Of a stretch of DNA of 7,278 nucleotides, positions 1 to 6,402 are shown in pieces; positions within the stretch are counted from its first letter, which is position 1, and each line of letters opens with the position of its first letter. The notes below the pieces were generated by a model. The model did no database searches, was not told the origin of the DNA, and worked only from the letters and a program-made list of their open reading frames with translations. Origin of the DNA: Clostridiales bacterium. GTDB taxonomy: Bacteria > Bacillota > Clostridia > Christensenellales > Aristaeellaceae. The position numbers were made by a program, and so were the translations under genes. The DNA lies in the NCBI GenBank assembly GCA_004555535.1, contig SFHU01000130.1:1-7278 (forward strand), in the 5' to 3' direction.

Positions 1-89
1 AGAGCCGCCCTGACCGAAGCGGCGTCGAGCCGCAAGAAAGAGCCCTATCGACCCCACCAGCATCGCCGGACTTGTCACCCGGCAAAGGA

Positions 90-115
90 AGATCGGAAAA
101 ACCGGTCTTTTTTTT
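90..115 (+). terminator. Intrinsic terminator of an upstream rightward gene
   Basis: A seven-pair stem (AGATCGG at 90-96 with CCGGTCT at 102-108, one T-G wobble) closes a five-A loop. It runs directly into eight T residues (108-115). This is a standard Rho-independent terminator on the + strand, so transcription from the left probably ends here and the TRAP operon is a separate unit. Confidence 0.8.
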
Positions 116-186
116 ATGCTCGTTTGGGGTGAGCGGCCGGGAGCGGGCAGGAAACGGGGCATTGCTGAAACGGAGAAAGGGAACCA

Positions 187-327
187 TATAACATATTCTT
201 TACAAAAAAACAGGCCGGACAAATCCGATGGGCTAAAAACACACGATTTATGTTATAAATAGAGCGAAAAAAACAGATTCCATCATTGACAAAATTGCAT
301 AAATCGAATAAAATATTCTTAACATAA
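187..327. promoter_or_regulatory. Three copies of a TAACATA motif around the dctP promoter
   Basis: TATAACATA at 187-195 has its exact reverse complement TATGTTATA at 249-257. TAACATAA at 320-327 is the reverse complement of TTATGTTA at 248-255. The third copy lies at the predicted transcription start and the second just upstream of the -35 box. The layout would suit a regulator binding several sites, but the motif is short and the region AT-rich, so chance is a real alternative. Confidence 0.3.
286..314 (+). promoter_or_regulatory. Sigma-70/SigA-type promoter for the TRAP operon
   Basis: A perfect -35 box TTGACA (286-291), a 17-base spacer and a -10 box TAAAAT (309-314, five of six consensus bases) are seen in an AT-rich stretch. 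Transcription would start near position 321, giving a leader of about 60 bases before the dctP start codon. It is the only strong promoter seen ahead of dctP. Confidence 0.85.
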
Positions 328-382
328 CTATGCTGGCGGTCGAGCCGGTATAGGACACAACCGACAAAAGGAGAGCTGTACC

Positions 383-1402
383 ATGAAGAAATTCTTCGCG
401 CTGCTGCTTGCCCTCGCGCTGACGCTGTCCCTGAGCGTCTGCATGGCGGAGGAGAACCCTGACGACTTCTACCTCGAGATCAAGTTCTCGAACGTGTTCC
501 AGCCCACGGAGTGGAACTACAAGGCCTCCCAGAAGCTGGCCGACATGATCACCGAGCGGACCGAGGGCCATATCTCGGTCACCTATTACGGCCAGAATGA
601 GCTCGACTGCTACGGCGATTCCGTCACGCAGGCGGCCAACGGCTCGCTGTGGATGGGCCTTGAGGAGCCTTCCCTGTTCGCGGACTACGTCGGCGACGCC
701 GCCGTGCTGATCGGCCCGATGCTCTACAGCAGCGACGACGAATACAACTACATCATGGCCTCCGATGTCGTCGCGGACGTCATCGCCCGCCTCGCCGAGG
801 AGAATATCCACATTCTGGATACGCATTATTCCTTCGGCTTCCGCTCCGTCGTCACCAACCGCGACATCACGAAGCCCGAGGATCTCGCCGGCGTGAAGCT
901 GCGCGCGACCTCTTCCGCCATGTTCACCAAGACCGTCGAGTGCCTGGGCGCGATCCCGACCCCGATGTCCTTCACCGAGTGCCTCTCCGCCATCTCCTCC
1001 GGCGTCGTCGAGGGCTTTGAGGGCTCGACCTCCACGCTGGCCGGCGCGGGCGCGCCGTATGAGCTCGTCAAGAAGGTCGCGCTGACCAACCACCTGATCG
1101 CGACCCGCTGGCTGTTCATGCCGGAGAACGTCTATCAGTCCATCCCCGAGAAGTGGCGCACGATCATCGACGAGTGCGCTGTCGAGTGCGGCAAGTGGGA
1201 GCAGGAGATGTGCGCGGCGGACGAGGATACCCAGAAGGCCATGCTCGCCGAGCAGGGCGTCACCTGGAACGAGGTTGACCTCGACGCGTTCACCGCGGCC
1301 TGCGCCCCCGTCTATGACTGGATCGTCGAAGAGTACGGCGCGGATCCGGAGCTCAAGGACAAGCTGGTCAGCCTGATTCAGGAGTATCGCGCCTCCAAGT
1401 AA
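383..1402 (+). CDS. dctP: TRAP transporter substrate-binding protein, DctP family
   Basis: This is the extracytoplasmic receptor that captures an organic acid and delivers it to the DctQM membrane unit. The 339-residue length is usual for the family. The N-terminus is a signal peptide (KK at 2-3, hydrophobic run about 4-19). Cys20 lies in an LSVC context that resembles a lipobox but has an atypical Val before the Cys; cleavage after Ala22 is the alternative. The central family signature is clear: TNRDITKPEDLAGVKLR at 158-174, whose Arg174 aligns with the conserved carboxylate-binding Arg of SiaP/DctP proteins. It is followed by GAIPTPMSFTE (189-199) and ISSGVVEGFEG (204-214). AGGAG at 369-373, nine bases before ATG, supports the start. 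The substrate cannot be read from sequence: a C4-dicarboxylate or a sugar acid are both possible. The family call is firm; the substrate is open. Confidence 0.93.
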   Translation: MKKFFALLLALALTLSLSVCMAEENPDDFYLEIKFSNVFQPTEWNYKASQKLADMITERTEGHISVTYYGQNELDCYGDSVTQAANGSLWMGLEEPSLFADYVGDAAVLIGPMLYSSDDEYNYIMASDVVADVIARLAEENIHILDTHYSFGFRSVVTNRDITKPEDLAGVKLRATSSAMFTKTVECLGAIPTPMSFTECLSAISSGVVEGFEGSTSTLAGAGAPYELVKKVALTNHLIATRWLFMPENVYQSIPEKWRTIIDECAVECGKWEQEMCAADEDTQKAMLAEQGVTWNEVDLDAFTAACAPVYDWIVEEYGADPELKDKLVSLIQEYRASK

Positions 1403-1425
1403 TCGCTTTCCCATGCGCTTTTGCA

Positions 1426-1456
1426 GGACTGCCCGGGGCCGCTCCTCGGGCAGTCC
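1426..1456 (+). terminator. Strong hairpin between dctP and dctQ
   Basis: A 13-pair stem (1426-1438 with 1444-1456, one G-T wobble) closes a five-base loop. The bases after it (GTCTTCCTGCTTC) are pyrimidine-rich but not a clean T run. It probably acts as a partial terminator or as a 3' end-protecting stem on dctP mRNA. That would allow more binding protein than permease to be made, a common arrangement in binding-protein-dependent transport operons. Confidence 0.6.
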
Positions 1457-1471
1457 GTCTTCCTGCTTCAA

Positions 1472-1489
1472 GCGGGCGGCTCCGCCCGC
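1472..1489 (+). other. Second GC-only hairpin before dctQ
   Basis: GCGGGCG (1472-1478) pairs with CGCCCGC (1483-1489) around a GCTC loop. It lies 15 bases after the larger hairpin and 12 bases before the dctQ ribosome binding site. No T run follows, so it is not a terminator by itself. It may strengthen the processing or attenuation effect of the first hairpin. Confidence 0.5.
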
Positions 1490-1515
1490 CCGACGCTCTG
1501 TAAGGATGTATGCCG

Positions 1516-2055
1516 ATGAAAAAGAAGATTACGCCCAAGCTCATCTTTCAAAACCTTGACGCAATCATCACCGGTGTGACGCTTACGATCTGCGTGATTC
1601 TCGTCAATGCCAACGTGCTCATGCGATACTTCTTCAACAATCCGATTCGCTGGGCGGAGGAGGTCGTGACCAGCCTGTTTGTCTGGACCGTTTTCATTGG
1701 CAGCGCATTCGCATACCGCAGGCATTCCCATCTGGGTGTTGATATCCTCGTCAACCTGCTTCCGGGCAAGGCCAAGCCTGCCGTCAAGGCCATCGTCTCC
1801 GTGCTGGAGCTGCTCGTGCTGATCATGCTGACGGTCATCAGCTCGCAGTACGTCTATCATCTGATCGTTTCGCCTGCCGGAAAGATCAAAATCGTCATGA
1901 CCGACATGCTGCGTGTGCCCAAGTGGTGGACAGGCATCGCCGTGCCGATCGGCTTCGGCCTTTCGACGATCTATTCCATCTACTTCATGGGTCAGAAGCT
2001 CTGCGCCGGTCTCAAGGAAAGGGCGCAGAAGAGGAAGGAGGGCGAGAACGCATGA
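1516..2055 (+). CDS. dctQ: TRAP transporter small permease, DctQ family
   Basis: This is the small four-helix membrane subunit that works with DctM and the binding protein in ion-driven uptake. The 179-residue product has hydrophobic segments at about 15-36, 50-67, 93-116 and 139-158. DctQ signatures are present: NVLMRYFFNNPIRWAEE (33-49), the HSHLGVD motif (70-76) and LRVPKWW (132-138). I place the start at 1516 because the AAGGA box at 1502-1506 is nine bases away. An in-frame ATG at 1510 adds Met-Pro but is only three bases from that box, so it is less likely. The stop overlaps the dctM start (ATGA), so the two permease subunits are translationally coupled. The charged C-terminus (KERAQKRKEGENA) should be cytoplasmic. 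Confidence 0.9.
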   Translation: MKKKITPKLIFQNLDAIITGVTLTICVILVNANVLMRYFFNNPIRWAEEVVTSLFVWTVFIGSAFAYRRHSHLGVDILVNLLPGKAKPAVKAIVSVLELLVLIMLTVISSQYVYHLIVSPAGKIKIVMTDMLRVPKWWTGIAVPIGFGLSTIYSIYFMGQKLCAGLKERAQKRKEGENA

Positions 2056-3362
2056 CGCTGGGCTTTCTGGATATCGTCCCGATTATTCTCGTGTTCGCCT
2101 TCTATTTCCTGGGCATGCCGATCGTGTATTCCCTCTTCGGCGCGACGTTTTTCTATTTCCTGTTCATTGACACGACCTCGGCCCCGTGGCTGATCCTGCA
2201 GAAGGTCATGAACTCCACGCAGTCGTTCTCGATGCTCGCGATTCCGTTCTTCATCATGTCCGGCTCGGTCATGAATTTCGGCGGCATCAGCGACAAGCTG
2301 ATGGACTTCTGCGAATGCGTCACCGGCCACATGCGCGGCGGTCTGGCGCAGGTTAACGTCCTGCTGAGCATGTTGATGGGCGGCTGCTCCGGCTCCGCGA
2401 ACGCGGACTGCGCGATGCAGTCGAAGATGCTCGTGCCGGAGATGGAGAAGCGCGGCTACTCGAAGGCCTTCTCCGCGGCCATCACGGCGGCCTCCTCGGC
2501 GGCGACGCCCGTCATTCCGCCCGGAGTCAACCTGATCGTCTTCACGCTGATCGCGCAGGCCTCGCTGGGCCGCACGTTTGCCGCGGGCTATATCCCGGGC
2601 TTCCTCATGTCCATCGCGATGATGATCACCGTGGCGCTCATCGCGAAGAAGCGCAACTATCCGACGACCCGCGACAAATTCCCGCCGGTCAGACATGTGC
2701 TCAAGCAGGCGTTCATCTCCTTCTGGGGGCTGTTCTTCCCGTTCGGCATCATCCTGGGCATGCGCTTTGGCATGTTCACGCCCTCCGAGGGCGGCGCGGT
2801 GGCCGTGCTCTACTGCTTCATCATCGGCCGCTTCGTTTACAGGAAGCTCAGTTTCCGCAAGCATTTCATCCCGATCCTGATGGACACGATCGCCGGCACG
2901 TCGAGCGTCGTGCTGATCATGGTTTCGGCGAATGTCTTTGGCAACTACATGTCCTGGGTCAACCTGCCCAAGATCGTCGCCAAGGCCGTGCTCGACCTGA
3001 CGACGAACAAGTATATCTTCCTGATGCTGTGCAACGTGATCCTGCTGATCATGGGCATGTTCCTGGAGGGCGGCGCCGCGCTGATGATCATCACGCCGCT
3101 GCTGCTGCCGGTCGCCCTGCAGCTGGGCATCAACGTCTACCACTTCGGCCTCGTCGCGCTGGTCAACATCATGATCGGCGGCATCACGCCTCCGTTTGGC
3201 TCCATGATGTTCACGACCTGCGGCATCACAGGCTGCAAGATATCGGACTTCCTCAAGGAAGTATGGCCGTTTATCGTCTGCCTGTTCGCGGTGCTGCTGC
3301 TGCTGACGTTCTGCCCGACGCTCATCACCTTCGTGCCCGATCTGCTTTACGGGCCGGGCTGA
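2052..3362 (+). CDS. dctM: TRAP transporter large permease, DctM family
   Basis: This is the large membrane subunit that forms the transport pathway, a member of the ion transporter superfamily. The 436-residue length is slightly above the usual 425-430. Many hydrophobic helices are visible. Family motifs occur in order: MLAIPFFIMSGSVM (61-74), GGCSGSANAD (110-119), SAATPVIPPGVNLI (149-162), FTPSEGGAVAVLY (242-254), GMFLEGGAALMIITPLLLPV (335-354) and GGITPPFGSMMF (376-387). The ATG overlaps the dctQ stop by four bases and AAGGAGG (2035-2041) lies ten bases upstream. The frame is open back to 1923, but an earlier start would overlap dctQ heavily and add a charged, non-membrane extension. The two GxxxxP-type hairpin regions look intact, so a functional permease is expected. 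Confidence 0.93.
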   Translation: MTLGFLDIVPIILVFAFYFLGMPIVYSLFGATFFYFLFIDTTSAPWLILQKVMNSTQSFSMLAIPFFIMSGSVMNFGGISDKLMDFCECVTGHMRGGLAQVNVLLSMLMGGCSGSANADCAMQSKMLVPEMEKRGYSKAFSAAITAASSAATPVIPPGVNLIVFTLIAQASLGRTFAAGYIPGFLMSIAMMITVALIAKKRNYPTTRDKFPPVRHVLKQAFISFWGLFFPFGIILGMRFGMFTPSEGGAVAVLYCFIIGRFVYRKLSFRKHFIPILMDTIAGTSSVVLIMVSANVFGNYMSWVNLPKIVAKAVLDLTTNKYIFLMLCNVILLIMGMFLEGGAALMIITPLLLPVALQLGINVYHFGLVALVNIMIGGITPPFGSMMFTTCGITGCKISDFLKEVWPFIVCLFAVLLLLTFCPTLITFVPDLLYGPG

Positions 3363-3376
3363 TTGGACTTTTAAGC

Positions 3377-3400
3377 GCCCGGGAGGCTTGCCTTCCGGGC
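3377..3400 (+). terminator. Hairpin after dctM, weak terminator or attenuator
   Basis: A ten-pair stem (3377-3386 with 3391-3400, one G-T wobble) with a CTTG loop starts 15 bases after the dctM stop. The following CCTTCATCTTTCT is T-rich but interrupted, so termination is probably incomplete. Some transcripts may continue into the next gene, whose ribosome binding site begins at 3417. Confidence 0.55.
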
Positions 3401-3429
3401 CCTTCATCTTTCTGACAGGAGCGCTTGCC

Positions 3430-3990
3430 ATGGATTACAGCGTCACCATGCGCCACGACGAAAAGAGCCTGGAGGCCCTTGCACACATGCAGTATGACCT
3501 CTTCTGCCGGGGCAACCGGATTGCCCGCTCCGCGCTCAGCGTGATTGCGGTCTTCGCGGGCATCATCCGCTTTCAGGATTGGTGGGGCATCCTGCTGATC
3601 GCCTATGGCTGCTATCTGGTTACGAGCACCTACAGCTCCGCCAACCACACCGCGCACAAGCTGGCCAAACAGATCCGCGAATCGGGCATGCCCTTTCCCG
3701 CGTCACGATACACGTTCGGCGAGCGGGCGATGCAGATCGACGCGCTGGAGGGAAAAGAAGCGTCCCCGGAGCCGCTTGCCTATGCGCAGGTCTGCCGCCT
3801 GGGCGAGGACGCGGGCTATTTTTATCTGTTCCGCGACCAGTATGGCGGCTACATGATCCCCAAGGAGCAGCTCGGCGAGCGCACGGAGAGCTTCCGCGCC
3901 TTCGTGGAGGGCAAAACGGGGCAGCGCTTCCGCTCGAGGATGGCGCCCGTGGTCAGACTGATGCGAAGGCTCAGGGCGAAAAAGGGATAG
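3430..3990 (+). CDS. YcxB-like membrane protein of unknown function
   Basis: This 186-residue protein resembles the YcxB-like family: a short N-terminal strand region, two close membrane helices and a C-terminal soluble domain. The helices are at about 34-47 and 51-66. The soluble domain (about 92-160) carries the typical pattern YTFGERAMQID, then a strand-rich VCRLGEDAGYFYLFRDQYGGYMIPKEQL (121-148). It ends in a basic tail rich in Arg and Lys (165-186). The start at 3430 is chosen because AGGAG (3417-3421) lies eight bases upstream; an in-frame ATG at 3388 falls inside the preceding hairpin. No biochemical role is established for the family that I can state. The position after dctM, behind a leaky hairpin, suggests partial co-transcription with the TRAP operon, not a transport role. 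Confidence 0.75.
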   Translation: MDYSVTMRHDEKSLEALAHMQYDLFCRGNRIARSALSVIAVFAGIIRFQDWWGILLIAYGCYLVTSTYSSANHTAHKLAKQIRESGMPFPASRYTFGERAMQIDALEGKEASPEPLAYAQVCRLGEDAGYFYLFRDQYGGYMIPKEQLGERTESFRAFVEGKTGQRFRSRMAPVVRLMRRLRAKKG

Positions 3991-4160
3991 TTTTGAGAGT
4001 CGCGAAGCGAACATGGGGTCAAGGGGCGAAGTCCCTTGGCGGGTTTGGGCGGCAGCCCAACGTAGTGATAGAAATCAAAAAAAAGGCAGTTTCAGAGCAG
4101 GATGCGAAGCATCCTACGATTGAAATGGCTCTGATCCTGTAAAGTCAGGGTTTAACCCCA
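3991..4160. repeat. Convergent spacer packed with hairpins, several with GAA loops
   Basis: No gene is supported between the rightward and leftward units. Five stem-loops are seen in order. TCGC-GAA-GCGA is at 4000-4010. An eight-pair stem with a GAA loop is at 4020-4038. TTGGGC-GGCA-GCCCAA is at 4045-4060. AGGATGC-GAA-GCATCCT is at 4099-4115, flanked by CAGAGC (4093-4098) and GCTCTG (4128-4133), which can also pair. GGGTT-T-AACCC is at 4148-4158. An A8 run lies at 4077-4084. Three of the hairpins share the core GCGAAGC or GCGAAGT. The look is that of a dispersed non-coding intergenic element, but only one copy is in view. Confidence 0.5.
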
Positions 4161-4210
4161 AAATAGAAAACAAGGGTTCTTCCCCCTCTTTGGGGTGAAG
4201 AACCCTTGTT
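4160..4210 (-). terminator. Intrinsic terminator of the isomerase-transglutaminase operon
   Basis: A perfect 14-pair stem (4169-4182 with 4197-4210) continues into a CCCC/GGGG inner stem (4183-4186 with 4192-4195) and a five-base loop. Read on the - strand it is followed by TTTTCTATTTT. It starts 12 bases after the stop of the transglutaminase-like gene. On the + strand no T run follows, so it is mainly a leftward terminator, though the stem could also slow the converging transcript. Confidence 0.88.
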
Positions 4211-4221
4211 GCTATGTGTGA

Positions 4222-5589
4222 TTACAGCTCCTCGTAGCGCAGAATGCGGCTATCCGTCTCGTATTCGTCGGGATCGAGCGCGCGGTGAAGCGATTCGATT
4301 TCGCCGTTCTGGTTGTCGTAGGGGTCGCGGCGCAGGAAGCGCTTGGGCGGATTGAGCTCCTGCTGGAAGTCGCTGCACAGCGGCAGACGCCAGGGCTCGA
4401 GGTTGCCGAAGTAGAAATTCCAGCGCTCCGTGTTGCCCGCGCGGTAAGCCGAGCCGCCGAAGGAGCAGTCCGCGAACAGCCAGCCGTAGGGCGCGACGTA
4501 GAAGCGTGCCCAGTCGTGGTTGCCGGTGGATTCGGGCGTCGTGTACAGACCGGCCTGCCAGCGCGCGGGAATGCCGCACAGGCGGCAGAGCGTGATGAAC
4601 GTGATCGCCTGCACGCCGCAGTCGCCGCGCTGCCCGCTGAGGAAATACTCGGGGATGTTCGTGACCGTCAGATAGGGCGGCATGAAGCGGTAGACCGCCT
4701 GCGTCGTGATGAAATCGTAGATCCGGCGGGCCTTAAGCAGCGGGTTGGTCTCCTCGCCGACGATCTCCCTGGCCAGCGCGCGCAGATAGGGCGTGAAGAC
4801 GACGTGCGGCTCTTGCTCCTGCGTGTCAAAGGTGGGCTGCTCGGCGCAGACGGCCTCAGGCTGCGGGTCGACGTATTTGGCGTCGATCTCGTAGGCGATG
4901 TCGGCGCTGACGGTCATGCCCGGCTCGTAGGGCAGCTCAAAGTAGACCGTGCGGTGCGGCTCATCCTCCGGCGCGATGAACGTCGCGGGATGGGACGAGG
5001 AGAGCAGGGACGCACGCGTCACCTGCGCGCCCACGACGGGCAGCGGCAGATGGATGCGCAGCGTCTCGCCGGGCGTGAGGCGGTCGCTTTTGACCGTCAT
5101 CTGCTCGTGCACCTCAAAGCGGGCGCGGACGCCGCCCTGGGCCTTCATCTTCGCGACCATCGCGTCGAGCGCCTTGTTCCTGCGCGCGGCGCCCGAGCGG
5201 ACCTCGGGGTTGAGCGCGCGGGCGGCATAGGCCGGGCGCGTCTTGAGCAGGTTGGAGACGCAGTTGTCCTTGAAGCGGACTTCACCGCTCAGATAGCGCC
5301 AGTCGAGCGTTCCGTCGTCGCGCAGGGCCTCGAGTTCGTCCTCGCTGAAATCGCGCACGGCGGCCTGCAGCTCGCGCAGCGCGGCCTCCTGCGTCAGCGG
5401 ATAGGAGGCCGGAAGTGCGCGGGCGATTTCGAGCTGGAAGCGCAGGCGATCCTTGAGGCATTCGGGCGTGCGCGGGTCCGCAAGGCGCAGCGCGATGACG
5501 CGCTCCATGCGCGCAAGGTCGCCGGCCTCAAAGAGCCGCTGCACGTCCGGCGGCAGGGGATAGCGCAGATAGGACAGATTGAGCAGCAT
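4222..5589 (-). CDS. Transglutaminase-like domain protein, no evident signal peptide
   Basis: This 455-residue protein has an alpha-helical, charged N-terminal part (about 1-150), a beta-rich middle domain (about 155-250) and a transglutaminase-like core (about 270-380). The papain-like triad is visible: Cys324 in RGDCGVQA, His358 in NHDWARFYV and Asp374 in FADCSFGG. The C-terminal section has a FGNLEPWRLPL stretch and PPKRFLRRDPYDNQNGEIE (414-432), which I recall as typical of a bacterial subgroup of this superfamily. No signal peptide or membrane helix is seen, so it probably acts in the cytoplasm. The reaction could be peptide or amide hydrolysis or acyl transfer; sequence cannot decide. 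The ATG overlaps the upstream stop by one base (TGATG), with AAAGGAG at 5601-5607, so it is translationally coupled to the isomerase-like gene. Fold call is firm; function is unknown. Confidence 0.85.
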   Translation of the reverse strand: MLLNLSYLRYPLPPDVQRLFEAGDLARMERVIALRLADPRTPECLKDRLRFQLEIARALPASYPLTQEAALRELQAAVRDFSEDELEALRDDGTLDWRYLSGEVRFKDNCVSNLLKTRPAYAARALNPEVRSGAARRNKALDAMVAKMKAQGGVRARFEVHEQMTVKSDRLTPGETLRIHLPLPVVGAQVTRASLLSSSHPATFIAPEDEPHRTVYFELPYEPGMTVSADIAYEIDAKYVDPQPEAVCAEQPTFDTQEQEPHVVFTPYLRALAREIVGEETNPLLKARRIYDFITTQAVYRFMPPYLTVTNIPEYFLSGQRGDCGVQAITFITLCRLCGIPARWQAGLYTTPESTGNHDWARFYVAPYGWLFADCSFGGSAYRAGNTERWNFYFGNLEPWRLPLCSDFQQELNPPKRFLRRDPYDNQNGEIESLHRALDPDEYETDSRILRYEEL

Positions 5590-6227
5590 CAGGCCAGCAA
5601 CTCCTTTACATAGGCGATGATCGCCTCGTCCTTGGCGTGAGCAAAGAACAGCTCGCTGAATTTTTCGCCTGCGACCGCGCCGCGCACGAGCTCCTGGTCG
5701 ATGCCCTTGAGGCAGGTGATCAGATCCTTGAGCGTGTGTGCGCGCACGGCGTCGAGAATCTTCTTGTTGCGCTGCTCCGGCACGACGCGGTCCGCCGGGT
5801 AGCCGTTGCCGCTGCCAAAGCCGAAGAGCTTCTCAAAGGTATACTCGAGGTTCAGCTCCGCGCCCCAGCCGAAGCCCTTGGCGAAGGGCATCGAGACGGC
5901 GTTGCCGTCGTTGATCTGCGCGAACATGTAGCCGTCGGACGGATCGACGACGTGGCCGCAGAGTACGCCCGGGAAGCTGTTGAGCGCGAGCATCGCGCCC
6001 TCGCCGGTGCCGCAGCCGGTGACGACGTAGTCCGCCGCGCCGGAGTTGAGCAGGATGGCAGCGAGGATGCCGTTCTGTACATAGGTCAGGGACGGCTCAC
6101 CGGCGACGCCGTACATGCCGTAATTGTCGACCTCGTGGCCCATCGGGGTGACGACCTTTTTGAGCGCGGCTTCGATGGTTGCGTTCTTGGCGGCCTGGCT
6201 GTTTTCGTTGATCAGAGCGATGCGCAT
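5589..6227 (-). CDS. RpiB/LacA/LacB-family sugar isomerase
   Basis: The 212-residue product belongs to the family that interconverts aldoses and ketoses, classically ribose 5-phosphate (RpiB) or galactose 6-phosphate (LacAB). The N-terminal MRIALINENSQAAKN replaces the usual RpiB start. The active-site loop is present as TGCGTGEGA (70-78) with Cys72. The later loop INDGNAVSMP (105-114) matches the NDxN pattern of RpiB. About 60 residues beyond the roughly 150-residue RpiB length follow (GFGSGNGYPADRVVPEQRNKKILDAVRAH and onward), which places it in a longer subgroup. As I recall, streptococcal DhuI, which isomerises an unsaturated-uronate product, is of this type and size, so a sugar-acid substrate is an option. 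The start at 6227 is chosen because AGGAGG (6236-6241) lies eight bases upstream. Exact substrate is unassigned. Confidence 0.87.
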   Translation of the reverse strand: MRIALINENSQAAKNATIEAALKKVVTPMGHEVDNYGMYGVAGEPSLTYVQNGILAAILLNSGAADYVVTGCGTGEGAMLALNSFPGVLCGHVVDPSDGYMFAQINDGNAVSMPFAKGFGWGAELNLEYTFEKLFGFGSGNGYPADRVVPEQRNKKILDAVRAHTLKDLITCLKGIDQELVRGAVAGEKFSELFFAHAKDEAIIAYVKELLA

Positions 6228-6259
6228 AATGGATTCCTCCTGACTGGATTGATGGCATG

Positions 6260-6291
6260 AAAAAAGTGTCCGTACAAATGCGTACAGACAC
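6260..6291 (-). terminator. Leader terminator that is also a copy of the palindromic operator
   Basis: Read on the - strand, GTGTCTGTAC (6291-6282), loop GCATTT and GTACGGACAC (6275-6266) form a ten-pair stem with one U-G wobble, followed at once by six T (6265-6260). The T run ends 18 bases before the ribosome binding site of the isomerase-like gene and well after the predicted start site. Readthrough must therefore occur for expression, which marks it as an attenuator. The same bases are a near-perfect DNA palindrome almost identical to 6403-6427. Confidence 0.8.
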
Positions 6292-6402
6292 ACAGAGCGT
6301 CGACAAAAGGGCTTTTTCCCCCGGAGGGAGAGAAAGCAATCCCCATAATTCTTTGAAAAGGGGATGCCAGACGAGAAATACCGGCAGATATCGACAAGCT
6401 GA
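6292..6402 (-). promoter_or_regulatory. Structured leader of the isomerase operon
   Basis: Three further stems can form in the - strand transcript between the two palindromes. TGCCGG (6386-6381) pairs with CTGGCA (6370-6365). GCATCCCC (6367-6360) pairs with GGGGATTGC (6344-6336, one bulged T). An 11-position stem with a TCC loop (6336-6326 with 6322-6312) has one C-A mismatch and one wobble. The first two compete for 6365-6367, and the last two share 6336, so the leader may switch between folds. No known riboswitch class is recognised. Confidence 0.45.

Larger units (their letters stand above)
1..382. other. Gene-free region upstream of the TRAP operon
   Basis: No complete gene is visible here. 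A reading frame coming from the left would stop at TGA 11-13, so the first bases may be the tail of an upstream rightward gene, but only three codons are seen and this cannot be tested. A small hairpin (GCGGC 19-23, GCCGC 29-33) and an intrinsic terminator (90-115) follow. From about 185 the sequence becomes AT-rich, unlike the GC-rich genes around it, and holds the dctP promoter and a repeated short motif. The dctP ribosome binding site AGGAG lies at 369-373. Confidence 0.6.

Noticed and set aside
1..132. Open frame across the left edge to TGA 130-132
   Set aside because: It would run through the intrinsic terminator at 90-115 and its short Arg/Lys/His-rich product is not recognisable.
170..190. 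Catabolite-responsive (cre) site upstream of dctP
   Set aside because: TGAAACGGAGAAAG resembles only half of the cre consensus and the central RCG step is out of place.
248..1471. Long leftward open frame opposite dctP (407 residues)
   Set aside because: It is rich in Arg, Gly, Asp and Ala with no recognisable domain, lacks a suitable ribosome binding site and lies opposite a clear TRAP receptor in GC-rich sequence. It is an antisense shadow.
1923..2051. N-terminal extension of dctM beginning inside dctQ
   Set aside because: It would overlap dctQ by over 130 bases and add charged residues before the first helix. The ATGA overlap at 2052 with AAGGAGG upstream is the better start.
3388..3429. 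Earlier ATG for the YcxB-like gene
   Set aside because: It lies in the hairpin after dctM with no ribosome binding site, while 3430 has AGGAG at eight bases.
1992..3431. Leftward 479-residue open frame opposite dctM
   Set aside because: Extreme His/Arg/Glu/Gln content is the expected complement of codons for a hydrophobic membrane protein. dctM has all family motifs, so this is a shadow.
4044..4066. Integron attC-like site around GCCCAAC
   Set aside because: One RYYYAAC-like match is present, but the matching GTTRRRY core and a second box pair are not found. It is a simple hairpin.
4285..5613. Rightward 442-residue open frame opposite the transglutaminase-like gene
   Set aside because: Low-complexity Arg/Ala/Gly/Val composition, no domain, and the opposite strand carries an intact catalytic triad and ribosome binding site.
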